A stretch of DNA of 64,000 nucleotides, taken from JAAUTY01 sp964397305. Its GTDB lineage: Bacteria; Cyanobacteriota; Cyanobacteriia; Cyanobacteriales; Spirulinaceae. Made by a program: the position numbers and the translations under genes. Below, one piece after another: positions 8,064-16,496 of the stretch. The stretch spans positions 84,610-148,609 of the forward strand of contig CAYNIP010000007.1 of the NCBI GenBank assembly GCA_964397305.1, read 5' to 3'. Below the pieces are notes generated by a model. It searched no databases. It worked only from the letters and a program-made list of their open reading frames with translations, and was not told the origin of the DNA. Position 1 is the stretch's first letter, and every line of letters starts with the position of its first letter.

Positions 8064-8750
8064 ATGAGCCCGGTGAGTCTCGCAGACATTGCCACCCAAC
8101 TCGACAGCCAAAACTCCCGCGATCGCATGATCGCCCTCGCCTCCCTGCGCCACGTACCGGCCCCCGAGGCCGTGCCCCTGATCAAAAAGGTCCTCAACGA
8201 CGACGTGCTGCAAATCCGCTCGATGGCCGTCTTCGCCCTGGGGATCAAACAGACGGAGGAGTGCTACCCCCTCCTCGTCCAGTTGCTGGAAACGGAAACG
8301 GACTATGGCCTCCGCGCCGATGCCGCTGGAGCCCTGGGCTACCTAGAAGATCCCCGCGCCTTTGAACCCCTCGTGCGGGCCTTTTACGAGGACACTCACT
8401 GGCTGGTGCGCTTCAGTGCTGCCGTCTCCCTGGGCAACCTCAAGGACCCCCGCGCCCAGACCGTGCTCCTCGCGGCTCTGGACAGTGAAGAGGTGGCCTT
8501 GCAGCAGGCGGCGATCGCCGCCCTAGGAGAAATTGGCGCAGTAGAAGCGGTTGATGCGATTCTCCGCTTTGCCGGCTCCTCGGATTGGTTGGTACGCCAG
8601 CGCCTTGCCGAGGCCCTGGGCAACTTACCCACCGAAAAAAGTCGCTCGGCGCTCCGGTTCCTGCTGCGGGATGCTCACCCCCACGTCAGCGAGGCCGCGG
8701 CCCTAGCCTTGGATCAATTGGATTCCCTCGAGGCGGCCGACGCTTCTTAG
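8064..8750 (+). CDS. nblB: HEAT-repeat protein, NblB-like (phycobilisome degradation / bilin lyase-related)
   Basis: The 228-aa protein is built almost wholly of HEAT/PBS-lyase repeats of about 31 residues. Examples are DVLQIRSMAVFALG, DYGLRADAAGALGYL, HWLVRFSAAVSLGNL, EVALQQAAIAALGEI, DWLVRQRLAEALGNL and HPHVSEAAALALDQL. Length and layout match NblB, a cyanobacterial relative of the CpcE/CpcF lyases needed for phycobilisome breakdown during starvation. A plain CpcE/F-like lyase subunit is the alternative. The next gene encodes a CpcS-type lyase, and the promoter has an HLR1-like element, both in keeping with a phycobilisome role. The symbol is a family-based inference. Confidence 0.75.
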   Translation: MSPVSLADIATQLDSQNSRDRMIALASLRHVPAPEAVPLIKKVLNDDVLQIRSMAVFALGIKQTEECYPLLVQLLETETDYGLRADAAGALGYLEDPRAFEPLVRAFYEDTHWLVRFSAAVSLGNLKDPRAQTVLLAALDSEEVALQQAAIAALGEIGAVEAVDAILRFAGSSDWLVRQRLAEALGNLPTEKSRSALRFLLRDAHPHVSEAAALALDQLDSLEAADAS

Positions 8751-8757
8751 GCTAGGG

Positions 8758-8763
8758 TACAAT
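8758..8763 (+). promoter_or_regulatory. -10 box TACAAT for the cpcS-like gene
   Basis: GGGTACAATGG starts 7 nt after the nblB stop codon. The cpcS-like gene therefore appears to have its own promoter rather than relying only on read-through. A perfect hairpin AACGGG-TGCAG-CCCGTT (8774-8790) follows in the presumed leader. Confidence 0.5.
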
Positions 8764-8814
8764 GGAACATTGCAACGGGTGCAGCCCGTTGGGCTGTTCC
8801 AGATGCGCTTGTTC

Positions 8815-9333
8815 ATGGATATCGACCAGTTCTTTGCCCAAAGTGAGGGCCTGTGGTTCTCCCAGCGGAGTTGTTACCACCTCGCCACCCAGCAGCATGA
8901 CAACGGCAAGGCCGACCTCACTGTGGCCTGCTTGCCAGGGGCGGAGCCGCGAGTCGCGCAGTTGGGCGATCGCGCCCAAGTCCCCAGGGCCACCCTCTGG
9001 GGCGGGGTGGAGATGAGCTGGGATACCTCAAAGCAGGACTGGAACCGCCCCAAGCAAGGGGGCTCGACCCTGCTAGTACTCGCGCCCCAGGATGAACGCC
9101 GGGGTCAGCTCCTCCGCCAAGAGGGCTCCACGGTTGTGATGGGCGATTACCAGGTCAATGCCGATGACTCCCTGACCCTGCGGGCCACCTTGGCGGGCGA
9201 TCGCCAGCTCGAGGAGCGCCTCTGGTTTGCCAGCGACAACCTGCGCCTCCGCATCAGCACCCTGCGCCAAGGCTCCACCTTTGAGCAGGTCGCCTTCTAC
9301 TCAGAAATCCGCCGCCTCCCCCCCAAGGCTTAA
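8815..9333 (+). CDS. cpcS: Phycobiliprotein lyase, CpcS/CpeS family
   Basis: CpcS-type lyases attach phycocyanobilin to Cys-82-type sites of phycobiliproteins. The protein (172 aa from ATG 8815) begins MDIDQFFAQSEGLWFSQRS, matching the family pattern of FF, S, G, W and SQR. It ends with RLWFASDNLRLRIS...EQVAFYSEIRR, the conserved strand with the FYSEIR signature, in a lipocalin-like fold. Starts at TTG 8770 or ATG 8803 are possible, but family alignments begin at MDI. No good Shine-Dalgarno is visible. It lies directly after the NblB-like gene, and its stop overlaps the convergent ABC gene by 4 bp. I cannot tell which CpcS subgroup it belongs to. Confidence 0.85.
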   Translation: MDIDQFFAQSEGLWFSQRSCYHLATQQHDNGKADLTVACLPGAEPRVAQLGDRAQVPRATLWGGVEMSWDTSKQDWNRPKQGGSTLLVLAPQDERRGQLLRQEGSTVVMGDYQVNADDSLTLRATLAGDRQLEERLWFASDNLRLRISTLRQGSTFEQVAFYSEIRRLPPKA

Positions 9334-10094
9334 CCCGCCGCCCCCATCGCCGCCTGTAGCTGCTCGCTGACGGCCCGGCAGTAGGCGAGCCCCTGGTCCG
9401 AGGTGCGGAAGCTAGGGGAACGGGGGTAGGGGGCCTCGATCACCACCTCCCCAAAGAGGCGGCCGGGATTGGCCGCGAGGATGGCAACGCGGTTGGCCAG
9501 GTACACGGCCTCGTAAATATTGTGGGTGACGAAAATCGTGGTCCACTGCTGCTGTTGCCAAAGGTCGAGCAACTCCTCGTTGAGCTGACTGCGGGTGATC
9601 TCATCCAGGGCCCCGAAGGGTTCATCCAGGAGCAACACGCGCGGCTGGGTCACGAGGGCTCGGGCCAGGGAAACGCGCATTTTCATGCCGCCGGAGAGTT
9701 GGCGGGGATAGGCCGTTTCCCGGCCCTGGAGACCGACGCGCTGGAGGGCGGCCTGGGCGATCGCCCGAGCACTGCGGGCTGGGGTTCCCCCCAGGGCCAA
9801 GGGCAGCCGCACATTGTCCAGGACCGTGGCCCAGGGCAACAAAGCCGCCTCCTGGAAGACAAAGGCTAGGTCTCGGACCGGGCGATCGCCCTGCCAGCGC
9901 AGCCGCCCGGAACTGAGGGGCGTCAGGTTGGCGATCGCCCGGAGTAGCGTACTCTTGCCGCAGCCGGAGGCCCCGACCACACCGAGAAATTCGCCACGCC
10001 CCACGCCCAAGGTGACATCCTGCAAGGCCACCGTACCATTGGCATAAACCTTACTAACCTGCTCCAGGCATAAGAGCCAGTCCGGAGGCCCCAT
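9330..10094 (-). CDS. ABC transporter ATP-binding protein (nitrate/sulfonate/taurine/ThiZ-like family)
   Basis: The 254-aa ATPase has Walker A GASGCGKSTLL, Q-loop FQEAALLPW, signature LSGGMKMRVSLARAL, Walker B LLLDEPFGALDE and H-loop VTHNIYEAVYLANRV. The LSGGMK signature and DEPFGALDE are typical of the SsuB/TauB/NrtD/ThiZ group, which imports sulfonates, nitrate or pyrimidine precursors. Its ATG overlaps the stop of the upstream binding-protein gene (ATGA), so the two are coupled. No permease gene is adjacent, so the complex must borrow a permease from elsewhere. The substrate is not determinable. Confidence 0.85.
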   Translation of the reverse strand: MGPPDWLLCLEQVSKVYANGTVALQDVTLGVGRGEFLGVVGASGCGKSTLLRAIANLTPLSSGRLRWQGDRPVRDLAFVFQEAALLPWATVLDNVRLPLALGGTPARSARAIAQAALQRVGLQGRETAYPRQLSGGMKMRVSLARALVTQPRVLLLDEPFGALDEITRSQLNEELLDLWQQQQWTTIFVTHNIYEAVYLANRVAILAANPGRLFGEVVIEAPYPRSPSFRTSDQGLAYCRAVSEQLQAAMGAAG

Positions 10095-11155
10095 CAGCTC
10101 GGTTTCCCTTGATTAACAAACTGGAGGGTAAAGGCCTGGGTGTAATCCGTCGTGGGGGAGTAGACCCCCGCCGCCACCATCGCCTCAAAAAAAGAGCGCC
10201 ACCGTTCCGCTGTCATCGCCCCGATACCCAACGTTTCCGCATCGCCGGATAACACAATTCCATGCTCTTGCATTTTCACGATCCCGTAGTCAATTTGCTC
10301 GCTAGTCATCTCCGGATTCGCTTCTTGAATGAGTTGATTCCCCGGCCCTGGGTCCTCAAAGTAGCTATACCAACCGGCAATCGAAGCCGTCACAAACCGC
10401 TGCACCAAGTCGGGATTTTGCTCCACCAATTCCCGCCGCGTTTCGATGGTCGTGGCGTAGGGATCATAGCCATAGTCGGCGAGCAGCAGTACCACGGGAT
10501 CAAAGCCGCCCTCTTGGGCAATCTTGAGCGGCTCCGAGGACAGGTAGCCCTGCTGAGCCGCTTGGTCGTCGGCTAGAAAGGGGCCGACGGTGAAGTTGTA
10601 GGGCCGCTTCTGCGCGTCCGTGAAGCCGTGCTGGTTTTTGAGTAGAGGCCAGTAAGTATTGTTGGCATTAGCCGAAACATAGATAGGACGCCCCTTGAGG
10701 TCCGCAAGGGTGCTGACCCCCGTATCTGGGTGGGCCAGCAATACCTGGGGGTCTTTCTGGAACATCGCCGCCACCGTCACCTTCGGAATGCCGGATTCGA
10801 CCGCCTGCAAAGCATCGGCTCCGGAGCCCATGTAAAAGTCAATGGCCCCCGCCATGAGCAATTGCGTACCATTCACTTGCGGCCCCCCCATTTCAATCGT
10901 CACCTCGAGCCCATACTGTTCATAAAGGCCCGTGGCGACGGCCTGGTAAAAGCCCCCATGCTCTGCTTGGGCGTACCAATTGGTTCCATAGGTGACGCGA
11001 TCCAGGCGGTCGGTAGCGGCCTCCGGGGAGGTCGCTTCTGAGGAGGGCGACTGAGCCCCCGGAGGTCGCCGCCCACAGGCCGCTAGGAGGCTGATGAGGG
11101 CCAAGGGACTGTACTGGAGAAAGCGGCGACGCTGAAGTGGGGTGAGGTACTTCAT
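10094..11155 (-). CDS. ABC transporter substrate-binding lipoprotein (NMT1/THI5-like, SsuA/ThiY family)
   Basis: The 353-aa protein starts with QRRRFLQYSPLALISLLAACG, a twin-arginine-like signal ending in a lipobox (LAAC). It is therefore probably a Tat-exported lipoprotein at the outer face of the plasma membrane. The mature part opens with YGTNWYAQAEHGGFYQAVATGLYEQYGLEV and GGPQVNGTQLLMAGAIDF, the NMT1/THI5-like fold that binds sulfonates, nitrate or hydroxymethylpyrimidine-type ligands. The AEHGGFYQA and GGP features recall ThiY-like proteins, but this is only a resemblance. It is the first gene of a two-gene unit with the ATPase and lacks a permease partner here. Confidence 0.82.
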   Translation of the reverse strand: MKYLTPLQRRRFLQYSPLALISLLAACGRRPPGAQSPSSEATSPEAATDRLDRVTYGTNWYAQAEHGGFYQAVATGLYEQYGLEVTIEMGGPQVNGTQLLMAGAIDFYMGSGADALQAVESGIPKVTVAAMFQKDPQVLLAHPDTGVSTLADLKGRPIYVSANANNTYWPLLKNQHGFTDAQKRPYNFTVGPFLADDQAAQQGYLSSEPLKIAQEGGFDPVVLLLADYGYDPYATTIETRRELVEQNPDLVQRFVTASIAGWYSYFEDPGPGNQLIQEANPEMTSEQIDYGIVKMQEHGIVLSGDAETLGIGAMTAERWRSFFEAMVAAGVYSPTTDYTQAFTLQFVNQGKPS

Positions 11156-11349
11156 GGCAAAGGAATTTAGACCTAAGAACGGTAAGAGCCGAGGGACCGG
11201 CGATCGCGATCACTCCCTATTATCGAGGCTAGCGTCAATGTTTCAGGATTGCAGCCCCCGTCGGCCCCGGCGGCTCCTCTCCCCGCCCTTGCTTCCCCAG
11301 CGCTACGCCATAATAAAAGCAGTGATGAACTCGCGCCCCCTTCCCGATC

Positions 11350-11832
11350 ATGGTTGAAACGCCCCAGCCAACGACCTACCAACAGGATGATATCCACGCG
11401 ATCCTGGAACTGGCGATCGCCCGTCAGCAACACCAGGGCGAATTCAGCCGCGCCCAACTCCTCGAGATTGCCGCTGAACTGGAAATTCCCCCCGACTGCC
11501 TCGCCCAAGCGGAGCAAGAGTGGCAGGTGCGCTGCCAGGACGATCGCGATCGCCAACAGTTCGACCGTCTCTACCGCACCGAATTTCACCACGAGGCCGG
11601 CCGCTACGCGATCATCAGCGCCTTTGTCGTGCTCTTCAGCGCCACCACCCACCAAGTGTGGCCCCTGTATCTGGGGCTCCTGGCCGCTTGTGCCCTGACC
11701 CTGAAGGCTTGGCAAACCTTCCACAGAGGCGTTGCCTACGAGCGGGCCTTCCAGCGTTGGCAGCGTCGCCGCCGCTTCCACTCCACCCTCAGCAACGTCT
11801 GGCAAGGGTTCCGCCGCGTCTTCCAAAGCTGA
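11350..11832 (+). CDS. 2TM domain-containing protein
   Basis: The 160-aa protein has an N-terminal helical region (residues 1-75), HAILELAIARQQ...EFSRAQLLEIAAELEIPPDCL. It resembles the short SHOCT- or UBA-like helical pairs often fused to 2TM domains. Two hydrophobic segments follow at about 82-117 (YAIISAFVVLFSATTHQVWPLYLGLLAACAL), then a basic tail QRWQRRRRFHSTL. Such proteins are common in cyanobacteria and have no established role. It stands alone between the divergent ABC unit and clpB. Confidence 0.7.
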   Translation: MVETPQPTTYQQDDIHAILELAIARQQHQGEFSRAQLLEIAAELEIPPDCLAQAEQEWQVRCQDDRDRQQFDRLYRTEFHHEAGRYAIISAFVVLFSATTHQVWPLYLGLLAACALTLKAWQTFHRGVAYERAFQRWQRRRRFHSTLSNVWQGFRRVFQS

Positions 11833-11862
11833 GCCCCTTCCCGTGGCCGGTTCCGGAGTCGA

Positions 11863-11879
11863 TATACTGTCCCTATACT
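11863..11879 (+). promoter_or_regulatory. Candidate -10 boxes for clpB (two TATACT)
   Basis: TATACT occurs at 11863-11868 and again at 11874-11879, 36-52 nt before the clpB ATG at 11915. Either could be the -10 element. I found no CIRCE-type inverted repeat (TTAGCACTC) here. Confidence 0.4.
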
Positions 11880-11914
11880 GACCATGATGGTGATTGGGAC
11901 GTTTAGGAGCGGAT

Positions 11915-14608
11915 ATGCAGCCAACGGACGCGAGCAAGTTTACGGATCAAGCCTGGGACGCGATTGTGAAATCTCAGGATATCGCTCGCCACTACGGCAA
12001 TCAGCAGTTGGAAGTCGAGCACATTGTCCTCACGCTGCTCGCCCAAGAAGGCCTCGCGACCCGCATCCTCACCAAGGCCAACCTTGACCTCGCCCGCCTG
12101 CGCCAGCAACTGGAAACCTTTATCAGCCGCCAGCCCCGCTTCCCCAGCGTTGAGCAACTCTACCTCGGTCGGGGTCTAGATGCCCTGCTCGATCGGGCGG
12201 AGGCCTCCCGCAGCAGTTGGCAGGATCAGTTCATCTCCGTGGAACACCTGTTGCTGGGCTTTGCGGAAGATGAGCGGGTGGGCCGCCGCCTCCTGCGGGG
12301 CTTTGGTCTCGATCCTCAGGATCTGGAAGCGGTGATCAAGTCCGTGCGCGGCTCCCAAAAGGTGACACAACAGAGTTCAGAAGACCAGTACGAGGCCCTG
12401 GAAAAGTACGGCCGGGACCTGACGGAAGCAGCCAAAGCGGGCAAGCTCGACCCAGTGATCGGGCGGGATGAGGAAATTCGCAGCGTGGTGCAGGTGCTCT
12501 CGCGGCGGTCGAAGAACAACCCAGTTTTAATCGGGGAGCCGGGGGTGGGCAAGACGGCGATCGCCGAGGGCCTGGCCCAACGCATCGTCAACGGCGATGT
12601 GCCGGAATCTCTCAAGGGCCGCCGCCTGATCTCCCTGGACATGGGCAGCTTGATCGCCGGGGCCAAGTATCGCGGCGAGTTTGAAAATCGCCTGCGGGCC
12701 GTGCTCCATGAAGTGACCCACTCGGAAGGGCAGGTGGTCCTCTTCATCGATGAACTCCATACCGTGGTGGGAACGGGGGGCTCCTCCCAGGGAGCGATGG
12801 ATGCTGGCAATCTGCTGAAGCCGATGCTCGCCCGGGGCGAGCTGCGCTGCATCGGGGCAACGACCCTGGATGAGTATCGCAACCATATCGAAAAAGACCC
12901 GGCCCTGGAGCGTCGCTTCCAGCAGGTCTATGTCAAGCAACCCAGCGTTGAGGATACCATCTCAATTCTCCGGGGCCTGAAAGAGCGCTACGAAGTCCAT
13001 CACGGCGTCAAGATTACGGATTCCGCTTTGGTCGCCGCCGCTACCTTGTCCAATCGCTATATTAGCGATCGCTTCCTCCCCGACAAGGCCATCGATCTCG
13101 TCGATGAGGCCGCCGCCAAGCTCAAAATGGAGATCACCTCGAAGCCCGTGGAACTGGAGGGCATCGACCGCCGCCTGATGCAATTGCAGATGGAGAAGTT
13201 GTCTCTGGAGAGTGAGAGCGATCGCACCGCCGCCACGACCCACTTCTCCCCCAAAGACCGCCTTGAGCGCATTGAGCAAGAAATCGACAGCCTCAAGCTT
13301 CGCCAAGAGAAGCTCGCTTCCCAATGGCAATCCGAAAAGCGGATGTTGGACGAGATCAATGCCCTCAAGGAACAGGAGGAGCAACTCCGTCTGCAAGTCG
13401 AACAGGCCGAGCGAGCCTACGACCTCAACAAGGCAGCGCAGCTCAAATACGGCAAGCTGGAAATTGTGCAGCGGGAACTGGAGGCCAAGGAGAGCAGCCT
13501 GCTGGAGGTACAATCCCAGGGCTTGGCCCTGCTGCGGGAGCAAGTGACCGAGGCCGACATCGCCGAAATCGTCGCGCGCTGGACGGGCATCCCCCTCAAC
13601 CGCCTGCTGGAATCAGAGCGCCAGAAGTTGCTGCAACTCGAAGGGCACTTGCACGAGCGGGTGATCGGGCAGAGCGAAGCCGTCACCGCCGTCGCCGCCG
13701 CCATTCGCCGCGCCCGGGCCGGCATGAAAGATCCGAGTCGCCCCATTGGCTCCTTCCTGTTCATGGGGCCGACGGGGGTGGGCAAAACCGAGTTGGCCCG
13801 GGCCTTGGCCCAGTTTCTCTTCGACAGCGAAGACGCCATGATCCGCCTCGATATGTCGGAGTACATGGAAAAGCACACGGTCTCCCGCTTGGTCGGTGCG
13901 CCGCCGGGCTATGTGGGCTATGAGGAGGGGGGACAACTCACCGAAGCTGTGCGCCGCCGCCCCTACTCGGTGGTGCTGCTAGATGAAGTCGAGAAGGCCC
14001 ACCGTGATGTGTTCAATCTCCTGCTGCAAATCCTCGATGACGGCCGCGTGACCGACTCCCAGGGGCGCGTGGTGGACTTCCGCAACACGATCCTGGTGAT
14101 GACCAGTAATATCGGCAGCGAGTACATCCTCGAACTGTTGCAAGCCGATCAAGTCGATGACAGCAGCGTCCGAGAGCGGGTGATGCAGGCCTTGCGATCG
14201 CACTTTCGCCCCGAATTTCTCAACCGCATTGATGAGTCGATCGTCTTCCACCCCCTCAAGCGCGAGGAGCTGCGCCAGATCGTCGATATTCAACTGCGTC
14301 GCCTCGAGGCCCTGCTGGCGGAGCAGGATTTAACGCTAGAGCTAACCGACGCCGCCCGCGATTACTTGGTCAGCACTGGCTATGATCCGATTTATGGTGC
14401 GCGCCCCCTGAAACGGGCGATCCAGCGGGAGCTAGAAAACCCGATGGCCACCAAAATTCTCGACAATACCTTCAGCGAAGGGGACACCGTGCGGATCGAC
14501 CATCAGAACGGCACACTTTCCTTCCAAAAGCAGCTCCCCCCGCCAACCGCCGTCCCCAACCTCACGGTTGCTTCTACCTCGGTGGTTGTGCCGACGACGG
14601 AGGCCTAG
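11915..14608 (+). CDS. clpB: ClpB disaggregase (AAA+ chaperone)
   Basis: ClpB is a hexameric cytoplasmic disaggregase that works with DnaK to rescue aggregated proteins after heat stress. The 897-aa product has an N-terminal Clp-N double repeat (residues 1-145) and NBD1 with Walker A GEPGVGKTAIAEGLA and FIDELH. The long M-domain coiled coil (about 405-530; ERIEQEIDSLKLRQEKL...) separates ClpB from ClpA and ClpC. NBD2 has GPTGVGKTELARALA, LLDEVEKAH and the sensor segment GARPLKRAIQ. The start is ATG 11915 (MQPTDASKFTDQAWDAIV), preceded by TTAGGAGCGG. An in-frame TTG at 11894 would add seven atypical residues. Confidence 0.96.
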   Translation: MQPTDASKFTDQAWDAIVKSQDIARHYGNQQLEVEHIVLTLLAQEGLATRILTKANLDLARLRQQLETFISRQPRFPSVEQLYLGRGLDALLDRAEASRSSWQDQFISVEHLLLGFAEDERVGRRLLRGFGLDPQDLEAVIKSVRGSQKVTQQSSEDQYEALEKYGRDLTEAAKAGKLDPVIGRDEEIRSVVQVLSRRSKNNPVLIGEPGVGKTAIAEGLAQRIVNGDVPESLKGRRLISLDMGSLIAGAKYRGEFENRLRAVLHEVTHSEGQVVLFIDELHTVVGTGGSSQGAMDAGNLLKPMLARGELRCIGATTLDEYRNHIEKDPALERRFQQVYVKQPSVEDTISILRGLKERYEVHHGVKITDSALVAAATLSNRYISDRFLPDKAIDLVDEAAAKLKMEITSKPVELEGIDRRLMQLQMEKLSLESESDRTAATTHFSPKDRLERIEQEIDSLKLRQEKLASQWQSEKRMLDEINALKEQEEQLRLQVEQAERAYDLNKAAQLKYGKLEIVQRELEAKESSLLEVQSQGLALLREQVTEADIAEIVARWTGIPLNRLLESERQKLLQLEGHLHERVIGQSEAVTAVAAAIRRARAGMKDPSRPIGSFLFMGPTGVGKTELARALAQFLFDSEDAMIRLDMSEYMEKHTVSRLVGAPPGYVGYEEGGQLTEAVRRRPYSVVLLDEVEKAHRDVFNLLLQILDDGRVTDSQGRVVDFRNTILVMTSNIGSEYILELLQADQVDDSSVRERVMQALRSHFRPEFLNRIDESIVFHPLKREELRQIVDIQLRRLEALLAEQDLTLELTDAARDYLVSTGYDPIYGARPLKRAIQRELENPMATKILDNTFSEGDTVRIDHQNGTLSFQKQLPPPTAVPNLTVASTSVVVPTTEA

Positions 14609-14610
14609 CT

Positions 14611-15445
14611 AGCACCCCAATTCATCAACAATTGCTGGAGCCTGCCATGACCTTTTCCCGCCCGACCGAATCGCTGGAGCAGCTGCCCGAGCCTCAGGAG
14701 CAGCCCCTGCCAACCATGTACGACCTGCCCAGCGAAGACCCGGAGGAGCCTGGCTTGCCCGACGAATTTCACGCCCTCCAGCCCCAACTGCTGAGCGCGA
14801 CCCTGAGCCTGCCGAACCAAGCCCCTGATAGCTACTTCACAGGCATGGATCTGAACTTGTACTACGACCCGCACCATACCCAGTGGTACAAGCGGCCCGA
14901 CTGGTTTCTGGCCCTGGGAGCTGGCCGCCTCTATCGGGGGCGGGAGCTGCGGGAGAGCTATGTAGTCTGGGATGAGCCAGCGAATCCTTTTCTGGTCGTC
15001 GAACTCCTCTCCCCGGGCACGGAAGCAGAGGATTTAGGAGAACGGTTCCCGCGTCCCGGTCGTCCGCCGGGCAAGTGGCAGGTTTATGAGCAGATTTTGC
15101 AGATCCCCTACTACTTCGTCTTCGACCGTTATCGCAATTCGCAAGGGCTAAGGGGGTTTAAGTGGGAGTCGGGAGGGTATGAGGCAGTGGCGATCGCCCA
15201 GCAGCGCTACTGGGTCGAAGAATTAGCCCTGGGCCTAGGGGTCTGGGAAGGAGCGTACCAGGGCATCGACCACCGCTGGCTCCGGTGGTACACAGCGGCG
15301 GGAGACTGGCTGCCGACGCCAGCGGAACGGGCGGAGCAGGAGCGCCAGCGGGCCGAGCGGCTCGCGGCTCGCCTCCGAGCCCTGGGTATTGACCCCGAGG
15401 AAGAGGTGCTTTAGGCCAACAGCCCTCAGTTTCTCCGCGATAACC
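14611..15445 (+). repeat. Tandem duplication unit 1 carrying a Uma2 gene
   Basis: The block from CCCCAATTCATCAACAATTGCTGGAG through the gene and the following spacer (CAGCCCTCAGTTTCTC) is repeated 834 bp downstream with near identity. The few differences include GAGCAGCTG versus GAGCGGCTG and the length of a heptad array. Near identity in synonymous positions implies a recent duplication or gene conversion. Confidence 0.9.
14647..15414 (+). CDS. Uma2 family (DUF820) nuclease-like protein, copy 1
   Basis: Uma2/DUF820 proteins have a PD-(D/E)XK-type restriction-endonuclease-like fold and are greatly expanded in cyanobacteria, where their role is unknown. The 255-aa product shows the family pattern KRPDWFLALG, the acidic cluster WDEPANPFLVVELLSPGTEAEDLG, KWQVYEQILQIPYYFVFDRY, and a C-terminal helix ERAEQERQRAERLAARLRALGIDPEEE. 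The VELLSPGTE region usually provides the active-site acids. ATG 14647 follows CTGGAG, and a TTG at 14632 is less likely. It differs from copy 2 chiefly in having one AEQERQR unit instead of six. Confidence 0.88.
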   Translation: MTFSRPTESLEQLPEPQEQPLPTMYDLPSEDPEEPGLPDEFHALQPQLLSATLSLPNQAPDSYFTGMDLNLYYDPHHTQWYKRPDWFLALGAGRLYRGRELRESYVVWDEPANPFLVVELLSPGTEAEDLGERFPRPGRPPGKWQVYEQILQIPYYFVFDRYRNSQGLRGFKWESGGYEAVAIAQQRYWVEELALGLGVWEGAYQGIDHRWLRWYTAAGDWLPTPAERAEQERQRAERLAARLRALGIDPEEEVL

Positions 15446-15480
15446 ACTCCCCAATTCATCAACAATTGCTGGAGCCTGCC

Positions 15481-16353
15481 ATGACCTTTTCCCGCCCGAC
15501 TGAATCGCTGGAGCGGCTGCCCGAGCCTCAGGAGCAGCCCCTGCCAACCATGTACGACCTGCCCAGCGAAGACCCGGAGGAGCCTGGCTTGCCCGACGAA
15601 TTTCACGCCCTCCAGCCCCAACTGCTGAGCGCGACCCTGAGCCTGCCGAACCAAGCCCCTGATAGCTACTTCACAGGCATGGATCTGAACTTGTACTACG
15701 ACCCGCACCATACCCAGTGGTACAAGCGGCCCGACTGGTTTCTGGCCCTGGGAGCTGGCCGCCTCTATCGGGGGCGGGAGCTGCGGGAGAGCTATGTAGT
15801 CTGGGATGAGCCAGCGAATCCTTTTCTGGTCGTCGAACTCCTCTCCCCGGGCACGGAAGCAGAGGATTTAGGAGAACGGTTCCCGCGTCCCGGTCGTCCG
15901 CCGGGCAAGTGGCAGGTTTATGAGCAGATTTTGCAGATCCCCTACTACTTCGTCTTCGACCGTTATCGCAATTCGCAAGGGCTAAGGGGGTTTAAGTGGG
16001 AGTCGGGAGGGTATGAGGCAGTGGCGATCGCCCAGCAGCGCTACTGGGTCGAAGAATTAGCCCTGGGCCTAGGGGTCTGGGAAGGAGCGTACCAGGGCAT
16101 CGACCACCGCTGGCTCCGGTGGTACACAGCGGCGGGAGACTGGCTGCCGACGCCAGCGGAACGGGCGGAGCAGGAGCGCCAGCGGGCCGAGCAGGAACGC
16201 CAGCGAGCGGAGCAGGAGCGCCAGCGAGCGGAGCAGGAGCGCCAGCGGGCCGAGCAGGAGTGCCAGCGAGCCGAGCAGGAATGCCAGCGGGCGGAGCGGC
16301 TCGCGGCTCGCCTCCGGGCCCTGGGTATTGACCCCGAGGACGAGGTGCTTTAG
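15481..16353 (+). CDS. Uma2 family (DUF820) nuclease-like protein, copy 2 with expanded heptad tail
   Basis: The 290-aa product is almost residue-for-residue identical to the copy 834 bp upstream up to TPAERAEQ. It then carries six tandem AEQE(R/C)QR heptads before ERLAARLRALGIDPEDEVL. The heptads are encoded by 21-bp repeats at 16165-16290, and the extra five units account exactly for the 35-residue length difference. The heptads should form a highly charged helix or coiled coil. As for copy 1, a PD-(D/E)XK fold is known for the family but the function is not established. Confidence 0.88.
   Translation: MTFSRPTESLERLPEPQEQPLPTMYDLPSEDPEEPGLPDEFHALQPQLLSATLSLPNQAPDSYFTGMDLNLYYDPHHTQWYKRPDWFLALGAGRLYRGRELRESYVVWDEPANPFLVVELLSPGTEAEDLGERFPRPGRPPGKWQVYEQILQIPYYFVFDRYRNSQGLRGFKWESGGYEAVAIAQQRYWVEELALGLGVWEGAYQGIDHRWLRWYTAAGDWLPTPAERAEQERQRAEQERQRAEQERQRAEQERQRAEQECQRAEQECQRAERLAARLRALGIDPEDEVL
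16165..16290 (+). repeat. Six 21-bp tandem repeats coding AEQE(R/C)QR
   Basis: Units of GC(G/C)GAGCAGGA(G/A)(C/T)GCCAGCG(G/A) start at 16165, 16186, 16207, 16228, 16249 and 16270, all in frame. The first copy of the duplicated gene has a single unit at the same place, so the array grew (or shrank) after the duplication. Confidence 0.93.
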
Positions 16354-16450
16354 GCCAGCAGCCCTCAGTTTCTCTGCGAAGATCTCCCCCATTCGTCAAC
16401 GATTGCTGGAGTCGGCCGTGACTTTTTCCCCCTCGGATGACGCTCGACTT
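16354..16450 (+). pseudogene. Degenerate third copy of the Uma2 duplication (5' end only)
   Basis: After the copy 2 stop the same spacer (CAGCCCTCAGTTTCTC) appears. It is followed by ATTCGTCAACGATTGCTGGAGTCGGCCGTGACTTTTTCCC, a diverged version of the leader and first codons of the Uma2 copies, in which the ATG has become GTG. The similarity fades near 16450, so this is a truncated remnant. Confidence 0.7.
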
Positions 16451-16496
16451 TCGGTAAGGATGCGCGCTGCCCACCTGAGAGACTCCCGGCTGTTGT

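Noticed and set aside
11840..11914. CIRCE heat-shock operator before clpB
   Set aside because: No TTAGCACTC-N9-GAGTGCTAA repeat is present.
16165..16290. CRISPR-like array
   Set aside because: The 21-bp units are contiguous without spacers and code an in-frame heptad repeat.
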